Origin: Promicromonospora umidemergens
Lineage (GTDB): Bacteria > Actinomycetota > Actinomycetes > Actinomycetales > Cellulomonadaceae
DNA: 64,000 nt
Direction: 5' to 3'
Assembly (NCBI RefSeq): GCF_024171995.1
Contig: NZ_JAMTCT010000015.1
Span: forward strand, 111,364-175,363
Both the position numbers and the translations under genes were made by a program. Below are positions 7,479 through 16,050 of this stretch, piece after piece. Position 1 is the first letter of the stretch, and every line of letters begins with the position of its first letter. Below the pieces are notes generated by a model that made no database searches, was not told the origin of the DNA, and saw only the letters and a list, made by a program, of their open reading frames with translations.

Positions 7479-9110
7479 TCAGGGGCGGGGTTCCACGCCC
7501 GACTTCAGGAGGCCGTACACGTACGCCTCGGTAACCGCCTCCCAGGCCGCCTCGACGACGTTGGGGCCCACGCCGACCGTGGACCAGGAGTGCTCCCCGT
7601 CGGAGGTGTCGATAAGGACCCGGGTGATCGCGTCGGTGCCGAGCTCCGTGTCGAGGATGCGCACCTTGAAGTCGATGAGCTCGAACCGGGCGAGCTCCGG
7701 GTAGACCCGGGACAGGGCCGTGCGCAAGGCCTGGTCCAGCGCGTTGACCGGGCCGTTCCCCTCCCCCGTCGTCACGATGCGCTCGCCGCCCGCCCGGATC
7801 TTGACGGTCGCCTCGGCCACGGCGACCGCGTCGGGCGCGTGGACCGACGGCGGCGCCGCGCCCGCTGGGACGGTCTCGATGATGGTCCGCCACGACTCGA
7901 CCGTGTAGAACTCCGGCCGGCGACCCAGCTCGGACCGCAGCAGGAGCTCGAACGACGCGTCGGCCGCCTCGTAGGTGTAGCCGGCGGCCTCGTCGTCCTT
8001 CACCCGGTTCGTGACCCGCGACAGCAGCTCGCCCTGGCCGGCGAGGTCGAAGCCCAGCTCCCGGCCCTTGAGCTCGATCGAGGCGCGGCCCGCCATGTCC
8101 GAGACCAGCATCCGCATGTCGTTGCCGACCAGGGTGGGGTCGGTGTGCTGGTACATGTCCGGGTCCACGCGGATGGCGCTGGCGTGCAGCCCGCCCTTGT
8201 GCGCGAACGCGCTCGCCCCGACGTACGGCTGGCGCGCGAACGGCGAGATGTTCGTGATCTCGCTGATCGCGTGCGAGATCCGCGCGGCTTCCCGCAGGCC
8301 GCCGTCGGCCAGGAGGGACATGCCGCCCTTCAGCTCGAGGTTGGCGACGACCGTGACGAGGTCGGCGTTGCCGGTGCGCTCGCCGTACCCGTTGATCGTG
8401 CCCTGCACGTGCGTGGCGCCCGCCTCGACGGCGGCGAGCGAGTTCGCGACGGCGCAGCCGCTGTCGTTGTGCGCGTGCACGCCGAGCAGCTGTCCTGACC
8501 CGACCGGGACCGCGGCCCGCAGCTCGTGCACGATCTCGCCGACCCACGCCGGCAGCATGCCCCCGTTGGTGTCGCAGAGCGTGACCACCTCTGCGCCCGC
8601 GTCGAACGCGGCGGTGACGGCGCTCCGCGCGTACTCGGCGTCGTGCCGGTAGCCGTCGAAGAAGTGCTCGGCGTCGAGGACGACGCGACGGCCCTCCGCG
8701 ACGAGGAAGCCGACGGTGTCGGCGATCATCGCGAGGTTCTCGGCGCGGGTCGTCTTCAGCGCGCGCTCCACGTGCCGCGCGTCCGACTTGGCCACGAGCG
8801 TCACGACGGGTGTCGCGGCGTCGAGCAGGGCGCGCACCTGCGGGTCGTCGCCCGCGCGGACGCCCGCACGCCGGGTCGCCCCGAACGCGGTGAGCACCGC
8901 GTTCTTGAGGGTGAGCTCGGTGGCGGCGCGGGCGAAGAAGTCGGTGTCCTTGGGGACCGCGCCCGGCCAGCCGCCCTCGATGTAGCCGACGCCGAGCTCG
9001 TCGAGGAGAGCCGCGATCGCGAGCTTGTCGGAGACGGAGAGGCTCATGCCCTCCTGCTGCGCGCCGTCGCGCAACGTCGTGTCGTACACCTGGAACGAGG
9101 CGGTGGTCAT
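7479..9110 (-). CDS. cimA: Citramalate synthase (2-isopropylmalate synthase family)
   Basis: Condenses acetyl-CoA with pyruvate to (R)-citramalate, giving a threonine-independent route to 2-oxobutyrate and isoleucine. About 543 residues. The HMGL-like TIM barrel starts with YDTTLRDGAQQEG, and HAHNDSGCAVANS plus INGYGERTGNADL are metal-binding and active-site signatures. A LeuA allosteric dimer domain follows from about residue 390 to the end, as expected for feedback control. The start MTTASFQVYD is chosen by family; an upstream in-frame extension overlaps the attenuator. The Val-Ile-Ile-Ile leader peptide and terminator upstream indicate attenuation by branched-chain amino-acyl-tRNA. Homocitrate or 2-IPM synthase are less likely. 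Confidence 0.9.
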   Translation of the reverse strand: MTTASFQVYDTTLRDGAQQEGMSLSVSDKLAIAALLDELGVGYIEGGWPGAVPKDTDFFARAATELTLKNAVLTAFGATRRAGVRAGDDPQVRALLDAATPVVTLVAKSDARHVERALKTTRAENLAMIADTVGFLVAEGRRVVLDAEHFFDGYRHDAEYARSAVTAAFDAGAEVVTLCDTNGGMLPAWVGEIVHELRAAVPVGSGQLLGVHAHNDSGCAVANSLAAVEAGATHVQGTINGYGERTGNADLVTVVANLELKGGMSLLADGGLREAARISHAISEITNISPFARQPYVGASAFAHKGGLHASAIRVDPDMYQHTDPTLVGNDMRMLVSDMAGRASIELKGRELGFDLAGQGELLSRVTNRVKDDEAAGYTYEAADASFELLLRSELGRRPEFYTVESWRTIIETVPAGAAPPSVHAPDAVAVAEATVKIRAGGERIVTTGEGNGPVNALDQALRTALSRVYPELARFELIDFKVRILDTELGTDAITRVLIDTSDGEHSWSTVGVGPNVVEAAWEAVTEAYVYGLLKSGVEPRP

Positions 9111-9165
9111 CGATGCTCCCAACGATGTGTCTGGCGATGTGGCCGAGGCCGGGGCTTCAGCCAAC

Positions 9166-9225
9166 AAAAAAAGACCTTCCGAGTGTGGAAGGTCTGCGCG
9201 TCCGGTGGGGTGTCGCCGGACGCGC
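9166..9225 (-). promoter_or_regulatory. Attenuator of cimA: leader hairpin plus rho-independent terminator
   Basis: On the minus strand a perfect 10-bp hairpin (9225-9216 with 9205-9196) begins at the leader peptide stop codon. It is followed directly by AGACCTTCC/GGAAGGTCT (9195-9187 with 9180-9172) and a T-run (9171-9166). A ribosome paused on the Ile codons would cover the first hairpin arm. This is the geometry of classical amino-acid attenuation. Confidence 0.85.
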
Positions 9226-9281
9226 TAAGAAATGATGATCACCTGTCGCGGGGTGGAGCGCGGGGTCGTCATGCCGGTCAT
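9225..9281 (-). CDS. Leader peptide for cimA attenuation (Val-Ile-Ile-Ile)
   Basis: A short frame encodes MTTPRSTPRQVIIIS then TAG, with a second in-frame ATG three codons earlier at 9281 (prefix MTG). Three consecutive Ile codons (ATC ATC ATT) after Val sit just before the stop, and the stop abuts the first attenuator hairpin. The gene downstream makes the isoleucine precursor citramalate, so the codon content matches the pathway. It is too short to be found by size-based gene calling. Confidence 0.82.
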   Translation of the reverse strand: MTGMTTPRSTPRQVIIIS

Positions 9282-9330
9282 CGTGCCACAGCGGGGCGGC
9301 TCACGGTAGTGGTGTCCAGATCCGCTGCCG

Positions 9331-9385
9331 TTGACAAGACGTACTTACTCGGTAAGTATTCGGTCGAACGTAGTTACCCAGTAAC
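9331..9385 (+). promoter_or_regulatory. Promoter with two PadR-type palindromic operators
   Basis: TTGACA at 9331-9336 is a consensus -35, with a -10 around 9353-9360. The palindrome TACTTAC-TCG-GTAAGTA (9342-9358) overlaps the -10. A second, GTTAC-CCA-GTAAC (9373-9385), lies 30 bp downstream, before the PadR start at 9412. The arrangement suggests autorepression by the PadR protein. Confidence 0.75.
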
Positions 9386-9411
9386 CAATCGATCGCTGGA
9401 AGCGGGGCCGC

Positions 9412-10011
9412 ATGTCGATCCGTCAAGGGTTCCTCGCACTGCTCAGCGAGCAGCCGATGCACGGCTACCAGCTGCGTCAGGAGTTCGAACGTCGCACGGG
9501 CGGCGCGTGGCCGCTCAACATCGGGCAGGCGTACACCACGCTCGCGCGCCTGCAGCGGGACGGTCTCGTCGCTCCTGTCACGGGCAGCACCGAGGACTCG
9601 CCCGAGCAGTTCCGCCTCACCAACGACGGCGCTGCCCAGGCTCGGGTCTGGTGGGACACCGCCGTCGGGCGCGAGAAGCCGGGTCGCGACGAGCTGGCCA
9701 TCAAGCTCGCCCTCGCGGTCACGGTCGCAGGGGTGGACGTCGCCGCCGTCGTGCGACGGCAGCGCGACGAGACGCTCCGCGCCCTCAGGGCCCTCACGAG
9801 GCAGAAGCGAGACCTCGACCCACGTACCGACCTGGCCCACTCCCTCGTGCTGGAGTCCCAGGTCTTCGCCGCGGAGGCAGAGGTGCGGTGGCTGGACCAC
9901 GTCGAGGCCTCGGTCGCGGCGTACGCACCGGTGCCGACCGATGCGGCGACCCGCAGGAGCGGCACGACGACGAAGCCCACCCGGGCACTGACGAAGGAGA
10001 ACGAGCGATGA
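9412..10011 (+). CDS. PadR family transcriptional regulator
   Basis: Winged-helix repressor of 199 residues. The N-terminal PadR domain reads LLSEQPMHGYQLRQEFERRTGGAWPLNIGQAYTTLARLQRDGLV; a helical dimerisation region follows (Vir_C type, about residues 90-180). It overlaps the ABC ATPase gene by ATGA, so regulator and exporter form one operon. Repression of its own operon through the palindromes upstream is the obvious model. The inducing ligand is not predictable. Confidence 0.92.
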   Translation: MSIRQGFLALLSEQPMHGYQLRQEFERRTGGAWPLNIGQAYTTLARLQRDGLVAPVTGSTEDSPEQFRLTNDGAAQARVWWDTAVGREKPGRDELAIKLALAVTVAGVDVAAVVRRQRDETLRALRALTRQKRDLDPRTDLAHSLVLESQVFAAEAEVRWLDHVEASVAAYAPVPTDAATRRSGTTTKPTRALTKENER

Positions 10012-10730
10012 CCGTCCCGCTAGAGCTGAAGGGCGTCACCCGTGTCCATGGACGCGGCGCGGGCGAGGTGCATGCCCTGCGCGGCATCGACCTGACGGTC
10101 CGCGAAGGCGAGCTGGTGGCGGTCATGGGGCCGTCCGGGTCGGGCAAGTCCAGCCTGCTGAACGTCGCGGGCGGCCTGGACACCCCGACGTCGGGCAGCG
10201 TGCGCGTGGCCGGTACGGACATCGCACGCCTGGGGGCGCGCGAGCGCGCCGCCGTACGGCGGCGCGACGTCGGCTTCGTGTTCCAGGACCTCAACCTCGT
10301 ACCCGCGCTCACCGCGGTGGAGAACGTGGCGCTCCCCCTGGAGCTGGACGGCGTGCGTCCGGGCGCCGCTCGGGCCGACGCCGAGGCCGCGCTCGCCGAG
10401 GTCGGGCTGTCCGAGGCGGCGAACCGGTTCCCGGAGGACCTGTCGGGCGGTCAGCAGCAGCGCGTCGCGATCGCGCGCGCCCTGGTGGGGCGGCGGCGGC
10501 TGGTGCTGGCGGACGAGCCGACCGGAGCGCTCGACTCCGTGACCGGCGAAGCCGTGATGCGCCTCCTTCGCGCGCGCGTCGACGCCGGTGCAGCGGGACT
10601 GCTCGTCACGCACGACGCGCGGTACGCGGCGTGGGCGGACCGTACGGTGCACCTGCGCGACGGCTTTGTGGCGGGGACCGACGGCGGGCTCGGCGCGGAC
10701 CTCGACGAGCTGCAGGGAGCTGGCGCATGA
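10008..10730 (+). CDS. ABC exporter ATP-binding protein (MacB/LolD type)
   Basis: 240 residues. Walker A GPSGSGKSS near residue 43, signature LSGGQQQRVAIARAL, Walker B RLVLADEPTGALD and the switch histidine in LLVTHDARY. The ADEPTGALD form is typical of the FtsE/MacB/LolD branch that drives mechanotransmission permeases. It overlaps both the PadR gene and the permease gene by 4 bases. Probable role is export of, or resistance to, a peptide or lipid-active compound. Confidence 0.92.
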   Translation: MTVPLELKGVTRVHGRGAGEVHALRGIDLTVREGELVAVMGPSGSGKSSLLNVAGGLDTPTSGSVRVAGTDIARLGARERAAVRRRDVGFVFQDLNLVPALTAVENVALPLELDGVRPGAARADAEAALAEVGLSEAANRFPEDLSGGQQQRVAIARALVGRRRLVLADEPTGALDSVTGEAVMRLLRARVDAGAAGLLVTHDARYAAWADRTVHLRDGFVAGTDGGLGADLDELQGAGA

Positions 10731-13522
10731 GCGGCCGGGTCCCCGGCACGGACCGGCCGACCGCCGGAGTCCGGTACCGGCAGGCGCTCGGCCGCTGGCG
10801 GCTCGCGTTCCGGCTGGCACGACGCGACCTGCGGCGGCACACCGGCCGGGCCGTGCTCATCGCGGTGATGGTGGCGCTGCCGGTGGCAGCCGGGTCGTTC
10901 CTGGTGACCGCGCTGGAGTCGAACGAGCCCTACGCGCCGGCCGACGCCGAGGCAGAGCTCGGGCCCGGGCTGCAGGCGAAGATCGAGGGCATCGGCGGGC
11001 CGATCGAGCAGTTCCGGCGCGTGGACGGCGGGCAGTGGCTCTGGGGGCCCGTGGGCTGGAACACCTCCTACGAGGACGGTCTGACCTCCACGCCGTACGC
11101 CGACCTCGAGCACGACCTCGAACGTCTCCTGCCCGACGGTGACCGACTGGTGCGAGCGCTCAAGGGCGACGTCCGCCTGAAGGACGGCGAGGACGCCGCC
11201 ATGTCCGTCGCCGTGCAGACCGACTTCACCGCACCCGACGTCGCGTCCCGGTTCCCGGTCCTCGAGGGCCGGCTCCCCCGCGACGGTGAGATCGCGGTCA
11301 CCGAGCAGCACCGGGACCTGGGGTTCGACCTCGGTGACACCGTCGAGGTCACGTTCCAGGACGGCACGACGACCACCGCGACCATCAGTGGTGTCGCACC
11401 CCGGTACATCGACATGATCTCGCCGGTCCTCCTGCCGGAGCCCGGCCCGCTCGTCCCGCCGGAGGAGGTCACCTCGGCCGGCATCGACCTCCCGCTCTGG
11501 TACGTGACCGGTGACGAGCCCGTCACGTGGTCCGACGTCCAGGACCTCAATGCCGCCGGGGCGTTCGTGACCAGCCGCGACGTGCTCCTCGACCCGCCGG
11601 CGCCCGTGGCCGCCGAGCGAACATGGTCCGGCTACGTCGACTGGCAGTCCATCTCCGTGCTCGTCGCGCTGGTCCTGGTCGGGCTCCTGGAGGCGATCTG
11701 GCTCATCGGTCCGGCGTTCGCCGTCGGGGCGCGGCGCGACACGCGGTCGCTCGCCCTGCTGGCCGTCAACGGAGCACCCGCGGCGACCCTGCGCGCCGTC
11801 ATGCTCGCCCGCGGCCTGCTGACCGGGGCGGTCGGGGCCGTGGTCGGCCTGGGCCTCGGGATCGCGGCGGCGGCGGTACTCGTCCAGGCGCTCCCCGACC
11901 GGCTGCCCGCGCTACGCCTGCCCGGAGCCTCGCTCGCCGTCGTTCTCCTGATCGGCGTCCTGCTCGCCGTCGCCTCCGCCTGGCCGCCCGCCCGGCGCGC
12001 GGCCCGCGCCGACGTCGTCACGGTGCTGGACGGGCGGCGGCCCGCGGTCTCGACCCCGCGCTGGCCCACCGTCGTCGGCGCGGCGGCAGCGGTCGGCGGC
12101 GTCGTCCTGGCCGTGGTCGCCGGCGCCCAGAAGTGGGTCATCGGGCTGGCCGCCGGCATCGTGGTCGCCGACCTCGGCCTCATCCTCGCCTGCGGCGGCA
12201 TCGTCGCCCTGCTCGGCCGGGTCGCCCACCGGCTGCCCTGGACGTGGCGCTTCGCCCTGCGCGACGCCGCCCGGTACCGGACCCGTACCGTACCGGCCAT
12301 CGCAGCCGTGCTGGTCGCCATGGCCGGAGCGTCCGCGGCACTGACCTACCTGGACGCCGAGGAGGTGGTCCTGGAGCTCCCGCAGTACCAGCCGTGGGCC
12401 TCGACCGGGACGGTGGCGCTGACGCCGGGCTACGGGCAGATCCCCGCCGAGGACGAGTCCGATCGGCTGCAGGGGGTCGTCGACGGGGCGCTCCCTGACG
12501 CAGGTCCGGTCCTGGCCGTCCCGGTGGCGGTGAACCCTGCCGACGCCACTGGCGGCGGAGGGGCAGACTCTCGCCGGGGCCTGATCGACGTGTCCGTCCA
12601 CCCGGTCGATGCCGCCGACAGCGGCAGCCACCTGTTCGTCGACCTCGGCCGCTGGCCGGGCCCTGTCGTCACCGACGGGTCGGACCGGGAGCTGCTGCAC
12701 GCGCTCGGCATCCCCGAGAACCACCTGGACGAGGTCGCAGAGGCGCTCGCCGACGGACGCCTCCCGCTGCCGTCCTCGCACGTCGACGAGAACGGGAACG
12801 CGAACGTGAGCGTGCGGGAGGCAGCCGGCGACGTCTCGCCCTCGAAGGACGTAGTGCTCCCCGCGGTTGTCGTCGGCAGCCCCGGGGAACAGATCCCGAA
12901 CCTCCCGATCCTGCCCGAGGCTCTCCTCGACGAGCTCGGCGCAGAGTCCGCGACGGGTGCGTACCTGGTCGAGAACCCGGCGGTTCCGTCGGACGAACAG
13001 GTGACGCTCCTGCAGGCCCGGGCCGACGCCGAGCTCGTCGGCTTCGACGCGGACAGGGCCCTCAGGGTCGATGTCGAATCAGGCGAGCACCCGGATCAGT
13101 ACGTCTCGAACCTGGTGGGAACGTTCGCCACACCGTGGAGCAACGACGCACGACCGGTCATGGGCCTGGCCATAGCGCTCGCCGCGGTGTTCCTGGCGCT
13201 CGTCGGAACCTGGTCGGCGGTGGCGCTGTCCGCTGTCGACGCCCGGCCCGACCTGGCGACGCTCGCCGCGGTGGGTGCTGGGCCGTCGGCCCGGCGGCGG
13301 GTGGTAGCCGCGCAGGCGGCGACGATCTCGGTGATCGGGTCGGTGCTCGGTCTCGTGGCGGGCACGCTGATCGGCGTCGGGTGGACGCTGCTGACCGCAT
13401 ACCCGCTCGCAGTCCCCTGGCGGCAGCTCGCCGCGCTCGCCGTCGCCGTCCCCCTCCTGGCCGCGGTCGCGGCCTGGACGGTGACCCGCTCCGGCGTCAC
13501 CCTGACCCGCCGCCGTTCCTGA
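10727..13522 (+). CDS. FtsX-like ABC permease, large two-domain form
   Basis: 931 residues, with one N-terminal membrane anchor (about residues 38-60), a large extracellular region, a first FtsX core of three helices in the middle (around residues 305-450), further helices near 460-540, a second extracellular region and a last FtsX core at about 800-925. Two-FtsX permeases of this type act with a MacB-like ATPase to extract compounds from the membrane surface. It is the last gene of the PadR operon. A hairpin at 13554-13581 follows. Confidence 0.88.
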   Translation: MSGRVPGTDRPTAGVRYRQALGRWRLAFRLARRDLRRHTGRAVLIAVMVALPVAAGSFLVTALESNEPYAPADAEAELGPGLQAKIEGIGGPIEQFRRVDGGQWLWGPVGWNTSYEDGLTSTPYADLEHDLERLLPDGDRLVRALKGDVRLKDGEDAAMSVAVQTDFTAPDVASRFPVLEGRLPRDGEIAVTEQHRDLGFDLGDTVEVTFQDGTTTTATISGVAPRYIDMISPVLLPEPGPLVPPEEVTSAGIDLPLWYVTGDEPVTWSDVQDLNAAGAFVTSRDVLLDPPAPVAAERTWSGYVDWQSISVLVALVLVGLLEAIWLIGPAFAVGARRDTRSLALLAVNGAPAATLRAVMLARGLLTGAVGAVVGLGLGIAAAAVLVQALPDRLPALRLPGASLAVVLLIGVLLAVASAWPPARRAARADVVTVLDGRRPAVSTPRWPTVVGAAAAVGGVVLAVVAGAQKWVIGLAAGIVVADLGLILACGGIVALLGRVAHRLPWTWRFALRDAARYRTRTVPAIAAVLVAMAGASAALTYLDAEEVVLELPQYQPWASTGTVALTPGYGQIPAEDESDRLQGVVDGALPDAGPVLAVPVAVNPADATGGGGADSRRGLIDVSVHPVDAADSGSHLFVDLGRWPGPVVTDGSDRELLHALGIPENHLDEVAEALADGRLPLPSSHVDENGNANVSVREAAGDVSPSKDVVLPAVVVGSPGEQIPNLPILPEALLDELGAESATGAYLVENPAVPSDEQVTLLQARADAELVGFDADRALRVDVESGEHPDQYVSNLVGTFATPWSNDARPVMGLAIALAAVFLALVGTWSAVALSAVDARPDLATLAAVGAGPSARRRVVAAQAATISVIGSVLGLVAGTLIGVGWTLLTAYPLAVPWRQLAALAVAVPLLAAVAAWTVTRSGVTLTRRRS

Positions 13523-13849
13523 CCTGCCACCATCCCCGCATCCGAGGGCCCGAGCGTGCACGCCATGTCCGGCGTGCACGCGGCGCGGCGCGTCCTGGCC
13601 CGAACGCGGCGCAACCCTCGTGAACAGCCTTCGTGACAACATTGGTGAACAGCGTCGGTGAGCAGAGCTCCTGAGCAGTGCTCCTGAGAGCGACCCGGAC
13701 TTCTCCGTTGCGCGCCCTCCGGCAGCGGAGATATTCCGGCCGATGTCGCTTATCTCGCTTCTTCCGATGATGTTTGAACTTTTGTTTGCTAATCGGCATA
13801 AGTCCGGGATAGGTTGCTTGGGACGACGATGTCGATCCGGGGAGCGATG
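13523..13849. other. Intergenic region with terminator-like hairpin, degenerate 13-bp repeats and AT-rich promoter zone
   Basis: 13554-13581 holds perfect 11-bp arms around ATGTCC, a probable terminator of the ABC operon. 13620-13690 contains about five degenerate units starting GTGA(A/G)CAG spaced 12-14 bp. 13740-13810 is clearly lower in GC than its surroundings and probably carries the promoter of the following ebo operon. No gene is seen. Confidence 0.6.
13620..13690. repeat. Degenerate ~13-bp direct repeat array upstream of ebo operon
   Basis: Units at 13620 (GTGAACAGCCTTC), 13633 (GTGACAACATTG), 13645 (GTGAACAGCGTCG), 13658 (GTGAGCAGAGCTCC) and 13672 (TGAGCAGTGCTCC), then a partial sixth at 13685. 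The period slightly over one helical turn could present a binding face to a regulator, or the array may be replication slippage that has decayed. Confidence 0.55.
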
Positions 13850-15049
13850 ATGCACGAAGCCACTGCAAGCCACCATGCCGCCGAACGCACGGGAATCTGG
13901 TTCGTCGGAGCCCGTGGCTCCGTGGCCAGTACCGCAACACTAGGCCTAGCCGCCATTGCCGACGGACAGTCACCGCCGACAGGCTGTGTCACCGCACGAG
14001 AGCCGTTCGCCTCCGCGGGCCTGCCAGGGTTCGCGGACCTCGTGGTGGGTGGACACGACATCTCCTCCGTCACCATGACCAAGCGCGCGGAGTGCCTGGT
14101 CGAGACCGGGATGGTCCCACCGCTGCTGTTCGCCGCCGCCCACGACGCGCTCGAACGGGCGGACGCCGAGGTACGCCCCGGGTACGACCCGCACGGCGGC
14201 CCGGACGGCACCTCCCAGCAGGCCGCCGCCGAGCGCCTCGCCGCCGACATCACCTCGTTCCGCGAGCGGCACGCGCTGGCCCGCGTCGTGATGGTCGACC
14301 TCTCCTCGACCGAGGCGCCGGTGGTTCCCGCGCCCGAGCACGACGACCCCGAGGCCCTGCTCGTCGCCCTGGCCGACCCGGCACGCGCGGTGCTCCCGGC
14401 GTCGTCGGTCTCCGCCTACGCGGCGATCCTTGCCGGAGCCTCGTACGCCGCCTTCACGCCGTCCGCCGGGATGAGCCTGCCCGCCCTGGCCCGGCTCGCC
14501 CGCGAGCGCGGCGTCCCCGTCGCCGGACAGGACGGCAAGACCGGACAGACCTGGCTCCGCACGGTGCTGGCTCCCGCGTTCGCCGCGCGCAACCTGAAGG
14601 TGCTGTCCTGGTCCGGCACCAACCTGCTGGGCGGCGGCGACGGCGCCACGCTCGCCGACCCGGACGCCGTGCGCAGCAAGCTGGCCACCAAGTCCCGGGG
14701 CCTGACAGCGCTGACGGGGAGCGACACGACTCCGCTGCACATCGACAACGTGCCCGATCTCGGCGACATCAAGGTGGCCTGGGACCACGTGCACGTCGAG
14801 GGCTTCCTCGGTTCGCGGCTCACGCTGCAGACCACCTGGAGCGCCCACGACTCGATGCTCGCCGCGCCCCTCGTGCTGGACCTGGCGCGCCTGCTCGCGC
14901 TCGCCCACGCCGCGGGGATCAGCGGCGCGGTGCCGGAGCTGGGCTTCTTCTTCAAGGACCCGTGGCACTCCGACGTGCACGACGCGGCCGACCAGCACCG
15001 CGCACTCGAGGAATGGGTCCGCAGCGCCTCGGCGCAGGTCGAGCCATGA
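13850..15049 (+). CDS. Inositol-3-phosphate synthase family protein (first gene of ebo-type operon)
   Basis: NAD-dependent sugar-phosphate cyclase family, about 399 residues. The Rossmann motif is GIWFVGARGSVASTATLG near the N-terminus, and NLLGGGDGATL plus GQDGKTGQTWLRTVLAPAF match the myo-inositol-1-phosphate synthase core. It would turn a hexose phosphate into a cyclitol phosphate. GGGGAG at 13839-13844 favours the ATG at 13850; 13829 and 13847 are alternatives. The stop overlaps the UbiA gene (ATGA). It is probably specialised for this operon rather than the housekeeping Ino1 of phosphatidylinositol synthesis; this is inferred from the operon. Confidence 0.85.
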   Translation: MHEATASHHAAERTGIWFVGARGSVASTATLGLAAIADGQSPPTGCVTAREPFASAGLPGFADLVVGGHDISSVTMTKRAECLVETGMVPPLLFAAAHDALERADAEVRPGYDPHGGPDGTSQQAAAERLAADITSFRERHALARVVMVDLSSTEAPVVPAPEHDDPEALLVALADPARAVLPASSVSAYAAILAGASYAAFTPSAGMSLPALARLARERGVPVAGQDGKTGQTWLRTVLAPAFAARNLKVLSWSGTNLLGGGDGATLADPDAVRSKLATKSRGLTALTGSDTTPLHIDNVPDLGDIKVAWDHVHVEGFLGSRLTLQTTWSAHDSMLAAPLVLDLARLLALAHAAGISGAVPELGFFFKDPWHSDVHDAADQHRALEEWVRSASAQVEP

Positions 15050-16050
15050 CCTCGGTGTCCGGACAACCCCGGTTCAGACCCCGGTTCGACCCCCCGCTGC
15101 GGGAACCGTCGTCCGCCGAGCCGCAGGCCCGGAGCCTGACCCGCACCCCGGGGCCCAGCCTCGGCGACCTCGCCGAGCTGGTCCGCGCACCCGCCGCCCT
15201 GAGCGTCGTCGGCGACTCCCTGGCGGGCCTGGCCGCCGCGCGGGCCGGCACACCGACGCCGCTCCGCGGCCGCCACGCCCTGCTGCCGGTCGCGTCGGCC
15301 TGCCTCTACCTCGGCGGCATGGCCCTGAACGACTACGCCGACCGGCACCTCGACGCCGTCGAGCGCCCGGAACGGCCCATCCCCTCGGGCCGGGTGACAC
15401 CACGCGGCGCGCTCGCGGTCGGTGCGGCGCTGACCGCCGGTGGCGTGGCAGCGGCGGGCATCGCCGGCGGCCGACGAGCGCTCGCGATAGCGGTGCCGCT
15501 CGCCGCCTGCGTCTGGACCTACGACCTGGTCGCCAAGGACCATCCGACCGGACCGGTCGTCATGGCCGCGTGCCGCGGGCTGGACGTGCTGCTCGGTGCA
15601 ACGCCCGGGGACCTGCGGTCCGCGCTCCCCGCCGCCGCCGGCCTCGCCGCCCACACGCTCGGCGTCACCGTGCTCTCGCGTGGCGAGGTGCACGGCACGA
15701 CGACGCGGGTCGCGGGCAGTGTCGCCGCCGGAACGGTCGTTGGCGCGGTCGCCGCGGCCGCCACGGGCAACCAGCGCGCCGTCGCCCGCTGGACGGCCGT
15801 CGCCGCCGCCGGTGCCTACGCCGCCGCGTGCCTGCCCGCACAGGTCCGCGCCGCGGCCCGGCCGACCGCGGCGAACGCCCGCACCGCCACCAGGTCCGGC
15901 ATCCAGGCGATGGTGCCGCTCCAGGCCGCGTGGGCGGCACGCTCGGGGAGCCTCGGGACCACCGCGCTCCTGGCCGGCGTCGCCGCCGTCGGACACGGGC
16001 TGCGGCTGCTGGGCCGCGCACGCGGCCGGGCGGGGGTGAGCATCACGTGA
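15046..16050 (+). CDS. eboC: UbiA-type prenyltransferase, EboC-like
   Basis: Integral membrane prenyltransferase of 334 residues with about eight helices after a soluble N-terminus of ~50 residues. The first Asp-rich motif is NDYADRHLDAVERPERPIPSG, binding Mg-diphosphate of the prenyl donor; the second is weaker (TYDLVAKDHP). ATGA overlap with the inositol-phosphate synthase gene and GTGA overlap with the TIM-barrel gene place it inside a tight operon. EboC homologues are diagnostic members of the bacterial/eustigmatophyte ebo clusters. The acceptor may be the cyclitol phosphate made upstream; that link is inference. Confidence 0.85.
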   Translation: MTSVSGQPRFRPRFDPPLREPSSAEPQARSLTRTPGPSLGDLAELVRAPAALSVVGDSLAGLAAARAGTPTPLRGRHALLPVASACLYLGGMALNDYADRHLDAVERPERPIPSGRVTPRGALAVGAALTAGGVAAAGIAGGRRALAIAVPLAACVWTYDLVAKDHPTGPVVMAACRGLDVLLGATPGDLRSALPAAAGLAAHTLGVTVLSRGEVHGTTTRVAGSVAAGTVVGAVAAAATGNQRAVARWTAVAAAGAYAAACLPAQVRAAARPTAANARTATRSGIQAMVPLQAAWAARSGSLGTTALLAGVAAVGHGLRLLGRARGRAGVSIT

